NCBI RefSeq assembly: GCF_001983105.1 | Contig: NZ_MOMC01000025.1 | Coordinates: 23,288 to 33,684, forward strand | Source of the DNA: Pseudofrankia asymbiotica | Lineage (GTDB): Bacteria > Actinomycetota > Actinomycetes > Frankiales > Frankiaceae | Length of the DNA stretch: 10,397 nucleotides | Direction of reading: 5' to 3' | Shown here: positions 5,887 through 10,397 of the stretch, in pieces | How the letters are laid out: each line of letters begins with the position of its first letter | How positions within the stretch are numbered: position 1 is the stretch's first letter | Program-made: the position numbers and the translations under genes | Notes under the pieces: generated by a model | The model's input: the letters and a program-made list of their open reading frames with translations, nothing else | Databases searched by the model: none | Told to the model about the DNA's origin: nothing

Positions 5887-6843
5887 ATGGAACAGTTCCG
5901 AGCCGACGTCATCGCGGTCGCCGCGTGCCTCCGGGGTGGCAGCGGCGGCAGCCCCACCGCGGTCGTCATGGACAGCCGAGGGCTCGACGACGCCGAGCTG
6001 GCGCGCATTCCCGCGAGGATGGGCGCCTCGCACGTGGCGGCCATCGCCCCGGTCCCCGCCGTCCCGGCCGCCGGCGCGCGCAGCGAGCGGGAGGTCCGGT
6101 TCTTCACCGCGACGGGCGAGCTGTCCGGATGCGGCCACGGAACGGTCGCCGCGATCGCCGTTCTCACCCTCCAGGCGGCGGGGGCGGCTTTCCAGGGACC
6201 GCTGCGGATGGCCGGGAAGGACGTCGAAGCCGCTGGCGGGCTCGCGGCCGGATCTGGCGAGGGCGACGTCGTCGAGGCCTGGTTCAGCCAGGGACTGGTG
6301 GAACACCGCGCCGCCACGGACGCGGAGCGCGGCGCGTTCCTGGACGCTCTCGGCCTGCCGCCGGACGCGCTGCACCCGAAGGACGACGTGTCCATCGCGT
6401 CGCCCGGCCGGGAGCGCCTGCTGATCCCCGTCACCGACCGCGCCGTCCTCGCCGGCATCCATCCCGACCAGGAGCGGCTGGTCGCCGCGAGCCGCCGGCA
6501 CGGGCAGCTCGGCTGTTTCGTCTACGTCCCGCCGTCACTCACACAGCCCGCGGCGGCCCGCATGTTCGCCCCCGCCATCGGTGTGCCCGAGGACGTCGCG
6601 AACGCCAACAGCACCGGCTGCCTCGCCGCGCACCTCCTGCTCAGCGGTCACCTCGGCGACGACAACCCGACGGTCACCGTCGACCAGGGTGACGCCCTCG
6701 GGCACCCGTCCACCGTCCACGCCACCGCCACCCGCACCCCCCGCGGCATCACCACCCGGGTAGGCGGCACCGCCCGCGTCCTCCCCTGGCCCTCACGGCC
6801 GGCCGCGGCCGCACCCATCCGGTCCACCGCGTGGACGCGGTAG
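5887..6843 (+). CDS. PhzF family isomerase/epimerase-like protein
   Basis: This 318-residue protein has the two-lobed PhzF (diaminopimelate-epimerase-like) fold. Seen in order are GGSPTAVVM (20-28), RFFTATGELSGCGHGTVAA (71-89), ARMFAPAIGVPEDVANANST (224-243) and VDQGDALGHPSTV (265-277), each matching a conserved PhzF block. Relatives isomerise small molecules by acid-base proton transfer; PhzF itself acts in phenazine synthesis. No other phenazine gene is present, so phenazine production is not implied. The motif that normally reads L-S-E, carrying the catalytic Glu, reads ASHVAAI here, with His49 at that position. The usual Ser in EDPATGS is Asn241. His84 (CGHGT) and Asp236 are kept. The start is the ATG at 5887, with only a weak GGTGA upstream. 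It converges on ileS across a strong palindrome. Substrate unknown. Confidence 0.88.
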   Translation: MEQFRADVIAVAACLRGGSGGSPTAVVMDSRGLDDAELARIPARMGASHVAAIAPVPAVPAAGARSEREVRFFTATGELSGCGHGTVAAIAVLTLQAAGAAFQGPLRMAGKDVEAAGGLAAGSGEGDVVEAWFSQGLVEHRAATDAERGAFLDALGLPPDALHPKDDVSIASPGRERLLIPVTDRAVLAGIHPDQERLVAASRRHGQLGCFVYVPPSLTQPAAARMFAPAIGVPEDVANANSTGCLAAHLLLSGHLGDDNPTVTVDQGDALGHPSTVHATATRTPRGITTRVGGTARVLPWPSRPAAAAPIRSTAWTR

Positions 6844-6922
6844 GTGCTGGGCATCGACGACGAAGCGACGACCTGTGCGAGCTCGATCCTGACCTCTAGC
6901 TGATCACGGTCCAGAACCGGGT

Positions 6923-6966
6923 CCGCGTGGCTGGGCCCGTTCCGCGGAACGGGCCCAGCCACGCGG
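6923..6966. terminator. 44-bp perfect palindrome, bidirectional terminator between convergent genes
   Basis: The two 22-base arms (6923-6944 and 6945-6966) are exact reverse complements with no mismatch. The left arm begins CCGCGTGGCTGGGCCC and the centre is CCGCGG. It sits 80 bases after the PhzF-like stop and 18 bases after the ileS stop, where both transcripts must end. There is no T-tract on either side, so it would be the I-shaped kind common in actinomycetes. Function is inferred; the palindrome is seen. Confidence 0.85.
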
Positions 6967-6984
6967 GCGAGGCCGCCTGGGCCG

Positions 6985-9900
6985 CTAGCGGGCCGCCGGT
7001 TCGGCGACGCCGAGGGCGAAGGTGAGGCCCAGGTCGTCGGCGGTGTGGTGGATGCCGGCGGGGAGGTCGCCCTCGACGAAGCGGACGGCCAGGACCTCGT
7101 CGGCGACCGCGGCGGCGTGCTCGCGCAGCGCCAGGGCGCTCGACGCCCTGGTCGCGGCCCACCAGACGTCGATACGATCGGTGATCTCCAGGCCGGCGCT
7201 CTTGCGGGCGTCCTGCAGGACGCGCACGACGTCGCGGGCGAGGCCCGCGCGGGCGAGCTCCGGGGTGATCTCCAGGTCGAGCGCGACCGACAGGCCGGAC
7301 TCGGAGGTGACCGCCCAGCCCTGCCGAGGCGTCTCGGTGACGATCAGCTCGTCGCCGGAGAGCTCGATCCGCTCGCCGTCGGCCTCGACCGTGAGCACCC
7401 CGTCGACCGGGAGGCCCGCGGTGGCGACGGCCGCCGCGACGACCGGCGTGCGCTTGCCGAAGCGGCGGCCCAGCGCCCGGAAGTTCGGCTTGACGGTGAC
7501 GTCGACGACGTCGGCGGTCGCGCCCTCCACGCCCGCGACGTTGAGCTCGTCGGCGATCTGCGCGCGCAGGTCGGCGGGCAGCGCCTCGAACGCGGCACCG
7601 CCGACGACGGCGCGCGGCAGTGGCTGGCGGGTGCGCACCCCGCTCGCGGCCCGGGCCGCGCGCCCGAGCTCGACGATCCGGCGGACCAGGTCCATCTGCC
7701 CGGACAGCGTCTCGTCCACCCATGCGGCGGGCAGCTGCGGCCAGCTCGCCAGGTGCACCGAGTCCGGCGCGCCCGGGGCCGCGGCGAACAGCCGCGCCCA
7801 CAGCCAGTCGGTGAGGAACGGCGCGAGCGGGGCCATCGCCCTCGTCACGCCGTCCAGGCAGCGGTAGAGCGTGTCCAGCGCGTCCGGGTCACCGTCCCAG
7901 AAGCGGCGCCGCGAGCGGCGGACGTACCAGTTGGACAGGTCGTCGATGAACCTGGTCAGCCGCCGGCCGGCGCGCAGCGAGTCGAAGCCCTCCAGCGCCT
8001 CGTCGACCTCGCGGACCGTCGCCGCCAGCTCCGAGAGCGCCCAGCGGTCGAGCACCGACCGGTCGGCCGGTGCCGTGGCGGGCGCCGCCGCGGGGTCCCA
8101 GTGCGCGGCGGAGGCGTAGAGGGCGAAGAACGACGCCGTGTTCCAGTAGGTGAGCAGGACCCTGCGGACGATGTCGTCGATCGCCTCGTGGCCGACGCGG
8201 CGGTCCGACCACGGCGAGCCGCCGGCGAGCATGAGCCAGCGGACCGCGTCGGCGCCGTGCCGCTCGAACAGGGCGAACGGGTCGAGGACGTTGCCGATGT
8301 GCTTCGACATCTTGCGGCCCTCGGCGTCGAGCAGCAGGCCGAGGCAGAGCACCGTCTCGTAGCTCGACTTGTCGAAGACGAGCGTCCCGATGGCCATCAG
8401 CGTGTAGAACCAGCCGCGGGTCTGGTCGATCGCCTCGCAGATGTACCGCGCCGGGTAGTGCTTCTCGAACTCGGCCTGGTTGCGGTGCGGGGCGCCCCAC
8501 TGGGCGAACGGCATCGCGCCGCTGTCGTACCAGACGTCGATCACCTCGGGCACGCGCCGCGCGGTGCCGCCGCAGCCCGGCCGCTGGCAGGGCAGCGTCA
8601 CCTCGTCGACGAACGGGCGGTGCGGGTCCAGGCCGGACTGGTCCCGGCCGGTGAGCGTCGACAGCTCGGCGAGCGAGCTGACACAGGTCAGGTGGGTCGC
8701 GTCGTTCTCGCAGCGCCAGATGGGCAGCGGCGTACCCCAGTAGCGGTTGCGGGACAGCGCCCAGTCGACGTTGTTCCGCAGCCACTCGCCATAGCGGCCG
8801 TGCTTGATCCGGTCCGGGTGCCAGTCGGTCTTCTCGTTCTCCTCGACGAGCCGGTCGCGGACCACGGTGGTGCGGATGTACCAGCTGGGCAGCGGGTAGT
8901 AGATCAGCGGCGTGTGGCAGCGCCAGCAGTGCGGGTAGCTGTGCACGAAGCTGGTGCCGCGCCAGAGCAGCCCGCGGGCCCGAAGGTCGGCGGACAGCGG
9001 CTCGTCGGCTTCCTTGAAGAACATCCCGCCGACGAGCGGCACCTCAGGCAGGAAGTGGCCGTTGGAACCGATCGGGTTGACGACCGGCAGGCCGTTCGCC
9101 CGGCAGACCGCGAGGTCCTCGGCGCCGAACGCCGGCGACTGGTGGACCAGGCCGGTGCCGTCGGTGGTGGTGACGTAGTCGGCGAGCACGACCGAGTGCG
9201 GGGCGGCGGGCGCCGCGCCGGTGGCGTGCCGGCCGGCGACGCCGTCGGCGCCCGGCTCGAAGCGGGCGGCGTCGAGCAGCTCGAACGGGCGGCGGTAGCG
9301 GGTGCCGGCGAGCTGGGCGCCGGTCAGCCGGTCGACGACCTCGGCGTCCTCGGCGGCGTCGCCCAGCGCGGCCGCCAGCAGCGGCTCGGCGACGACGACG
9401 TGCTCGCCGGCGGCGGTGCGGGCGAGGACGTAGGTGACGTCGGGGTGGGCGGCGACGGCGGTGTTGGAGACCAGGGTCCAGGGCGTGGTCGTCCAGACCA
9501 GCAGCCTGGCGTCGCGCTCCGGGGTGAAGAAGCCCTCCGGCCCCGTGCCGGCCACGACCGGGAAGCGGACGTAGACGGACGGGTCCGCGACGTCCTTGTA
9601 CCCCTGGGAGACCTCGTGGTCGGACAGCGGCGTCTCGTCGCGGGGGCAGTACGGGGTGACGCGGAAGTCCTCGACCAGCAGGCCCTTGTCGAAGATCTGC
9701 CGCAGCGACCACCACACCGACTCGATGTAGGGGGTGTCCATCGTGCGGTAGGCGCCGTCGAGGTCGACCCAGTAGCCCATCCGCTCGGTCATCGCGGCGA
9801 AGTCGGCGACATGGCGCAGCACCGACTCGCGGCAGCGGGCGTTGAACTCGGCGATCCCGTAGGTCTCGATGTCGCTCTTGTTGGTGAAGCCGAGCTCCTT

Positions 9901-10260
9901 CTCCACCGCGAGCTCGACAGGAAGGCCGTGGCAGTCCCAGCCGGCCTTACGGGGGACGTGATAGCCCTTCATCGTCCGGTAGCGCGGGAAGACGTCCTTG
10001 AACACCCGCGCTTCGACGTGATGGGCGCCCGGCTTGCCGTTGGCGGTCGGCGGGCCCTCGTAGAACATCCACAGCGGCGCGTCGGCGCTCGCCCGCAGGG
10101 AACGTTCGAAGACCTTGCTGTCACGCCAGCGGTCGAGCGTCTCCTGCTCGAACGCCGGCAGGTCGACCTTCGCCGGCAGCGGCGCGAAGACCGCCGGGCG
10201 GGCGGCATCGGGCACGCTGGACGCGGCGGCTGGGGTGCTGGTGGGTGTGGGGGTGCTCAT
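6985..10260 (-). CDS. ileS: Isoleucyl-tRNA synthetase, IleRS2 type
   Basis: This 1091-residue cytoplasmic class I enzyme charges tRNA-Ile with isoleucine and has the full length usual for actinobacteria. The active-site signature sits in EGPPTANGKPGAHHVEAR: where the canonical motif reads HIGH it reads GAHH (78-81), that is GXHH. The KMSKS loop reads KMSKH (650-654). The CP1 editing domain lies between them, with WTTTPWT (256-262) and DGTGLVHQSPAFGAEDL (367-383). Cys pairs at 445/448 and 558/563 may bind zinc. VPEVIDVWYDSGA (570-582) and DQTRGWFYT (612-620) are typical catalytic-core blocks, and the anticodon-binding region fills the C-terminus. I chose the ATG at 10260 because the frame further upstream runs through the T-box leader. 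It is expressed from its own leader and ends at the 44-bp palindrome. Confidence 0.97.
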   Translation of the reverse strand: MSTPTPTSTPAAASSVPDAARPAVFAPLPAKVDLPAFEQETLDRWRDSKVFERSLRASADAPLWMFYEGPPTANGKPGAHHVEARVFKDVFPRYRTMKGYHVPRKAGWDCHGLPVELAVEKELGFTNKSDIETYGIAEFNARCRESVLRHVADFAAMTERMGYWVDLDGAYRTMDTPYIESVWWSLRQIFDKGLLVEDFRVTPYCPRDETPLSDHEVSQGYKDVADPSVYVRFPVVAGTGPEGFFTPERDARLLVWTTTPWTLVSNTAVAAHPDVTYVLARTAAGEHVVVAEPLLAAALGDAAEDAEVVDRLTGAQLAGTRYRRPFELLDAARFEPGADGVAGRHATGAAPAAPHSVVLADYVTTTDGTGLVHQSPAFGAEDLAVCRANGLPVVNPIGSNGHFLPEVPLVGGMFFKEADEPLSADLRARGLLWRGTSFVHSYPHCWRCHTPLIYYPLPSWYIRTTVVRDRLVEENEKTDWHPDRIKHGRYGEWLRNNVDWALSRNRYWGTPLPIWRCENDATHLTCVSSLAELSTLTGRDQSGLDPHRPFVDEVTLPCQRPGCGGTARRVPEVIDVWYDSGAMPFAQWGAPHRNQAEFEKHYPARYICEAIDQTRGWFYTLMAIGTLVFDKSSYETVLCLGLLLDAEGRKMSKHIGNVLDPFALFERHGADAVRWLMLAGGSPWSDRRVGHEAIDDIVRRVLLTYWNTASFFALYASAAHWDPAAAPATAPADRSVLDRWALSELAATVREVDEALEGFDSLRAGRRLTRFIDDLSNWYVRRSRRRFWDGDPDALDTLYRCLDGVTRAMAPLAPFLTDWLWARLFAAAPGAPDSVHLASWPQLPAAWVDETLSGQMDLVRRIVELGRAARAASGVRTRQPLPRAVVGGAAFEALPADLRAQIADELNVAGVEGATADVVDVTVKPNFRALGRRFGKRTPVVAAAVATAGLPVDGVLTVEADGERIELSGDELIVTETPRQGWAVTSESGLSVALDLEITPELARAGLARDVVRVLQDARKSAGLEITDRIDVWWAATRASSALALREHAAAVADEVLAVRFVEGDLPAGIHHTADDLGLTFALGVAEPAAR

Positions 10261-10277
10261 CGCTGTGGGGTCCCGGT

Positions 10278-10306
10278 CTCCGTCGGACGTGGCAGTTCCG
10301 GCGGAG
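10278..10306 (-). promoter_or_regulatory. Sequestrator hairpin over the ileS GGAG
   Basis: Arms 10297-10306 and 10278-10287 pair at nine of ten positions around a 9-base loop. The GGAG in the 3' arm is 17 bases from the ATG, longer than ideal. GGGA at 10271-10274, 10 bases from the ATG, lies just outside the stem and could be the real or an additional ribosome site. Confidence 0.7.
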
Positions 10307-10331
10307 GGACGACGCCACACCACTTTCCCAG

Positions 10332-10345
10332 GGCCGCTGACGGCC
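10332..10345 (-). promoter_or_regulatory. Extra hairpin inside the T-box antisequestrator loop
   Basis: GGCCG and CGGCC pair around TCAG within the 52-base segment between the two strands of the antisequestrator (10312-10363). It would shorten the effective loop and bring the distant CCCUCC to the T-box. It is seen as a perfect 5-bp stem; the role is inferred. Confidence 0.5.
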
Positions 10346-10397
10346 TCGGGACGGGCGGGGCACCGCGGTACCACCCTCCTTGCGCGCCGCCAGGTCA

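Larger units (their letters stand above)
10278..10397 (-). promoter_or_regulatory. T-box riboswitch of ileS, 3' part (translational type)
   Basis: The minus strand carries the T-box core AGGGTGGTACCGCG (10364-10377). Its UGGU (10370-10373) would pair with the ACCA end of an uncharged tRNA whose discriminator is A, as in tRNA-Ile. The antisequestrator can form from GGAGGG (10374-10379) with CCCUCC (10303-10308) and GCG (10364-10366) with CGU (10309-10311), leaving UGGUACC as the bulge. The competing hairpin pairs CTCCGCCGGA (10297-10306) with TCCGACGGAG (10278-10287), nine of ten positions, and buries GGAG at 10278-10281. The two forms share 10303-10306, so they exclude each other. No T-run follows, so control is probably of ribosome access. 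Stem I and the specifier codon lie beyond the window end. Confidence 0.92.

Noticed and set aside
5476..6501. Minus-strand open frame (341 codons) opposite the PhzF-like gene.
   Set aside because: No motifs, and it overlaps conserved PhzF blocks on the plus strand and the palindrome-rich intergenic region.
5887..6843. Evidence for a phenazine biosynthesis cluster.
   Set aside because: No phzA/B/D/E/G-like genes are present, and PhzF-fold proteins are common outside phenazine pathways.
10261..10374. Upstream extension of ileS to a GTG at 10374.
   Set aside because: That GTG lies within the T-box core and the added residues come from the riboswitch. The ATG at 10260 is the sensible start.

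Overview
The window is very GC-rich, with GTG starts, GTGA/ATGA stop-start overlaps and actinobacterial-type protein sequences. It is most likely chromosome of a high-GC actinomycete; Frankia-like is my guess, inferred from style and not proven. No insertion sequence, integrase, CRISPR array, tRNA or rRNA gene was seen.

Layout, left to right. (1) 1-1635, minus strand: a gene fusing an N-terminal TerD domain to a C-terminal AIM24 domain through a Pro/Ala/Gly linker. It is followed by the first 37 codons of a second AIM24-like gene that runs off the window. (2) 1910-4654, minus strand: a tight operon of ABC ATPase, ABC-2 permease and a four-helix membrane protein resembling DUF2567. A 16-codon mini-ORF sits at the ATPase/permease junction and overlaps both neighbours. 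(3) 4814-5458, minus strand: a DUF6308-family protein of unknown function. (4) 5459-5886: a 428-base divergent intergenic region holding several palindromes and a possible 8-codon upstream ORF. (5) 5887-6843, plus strand: a PhzF-fold isomerase/epimerase-like protein whose usual catalytic Glu position appears to be His. (6) 6923-6966: a perfect 44-bp palindrome between convergent genes, probably a bidirectional terminator. (7) 6985-10260, minus strand: ileS, isoleucyl-tRNA synthetase with a GXHH class I signature and KMSKH. (8) 10278-10397, minus strand: the 3' part of a T-box riboswitch controlling ileS. It has a canonical T-box element, a tRNA-pairing UGGU and two mutually exclusive hairpins. 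One of these buries a GGAG ribosome-binding sequence, so control looks translational.

How the parts work together. ileS is core translation, apparently tuned by uncharged tRNA-Ile. The ABC operon looks like an exporter with a dedicated accessory membrane protein. The TerD-AIM24 gene and its AIM24 neighbour suggest a membrane- or stress-linked Ter-type module. The PhzF and DUF6308 genes share a divergent control region rich in inverted repeats. The firmest points are the ileS T-box, the GXHH signature, the 44-bp palindrome and the TerD-AIM24 fusion. The operator-like repeats are seen in the sequence but have no assigned regulator.
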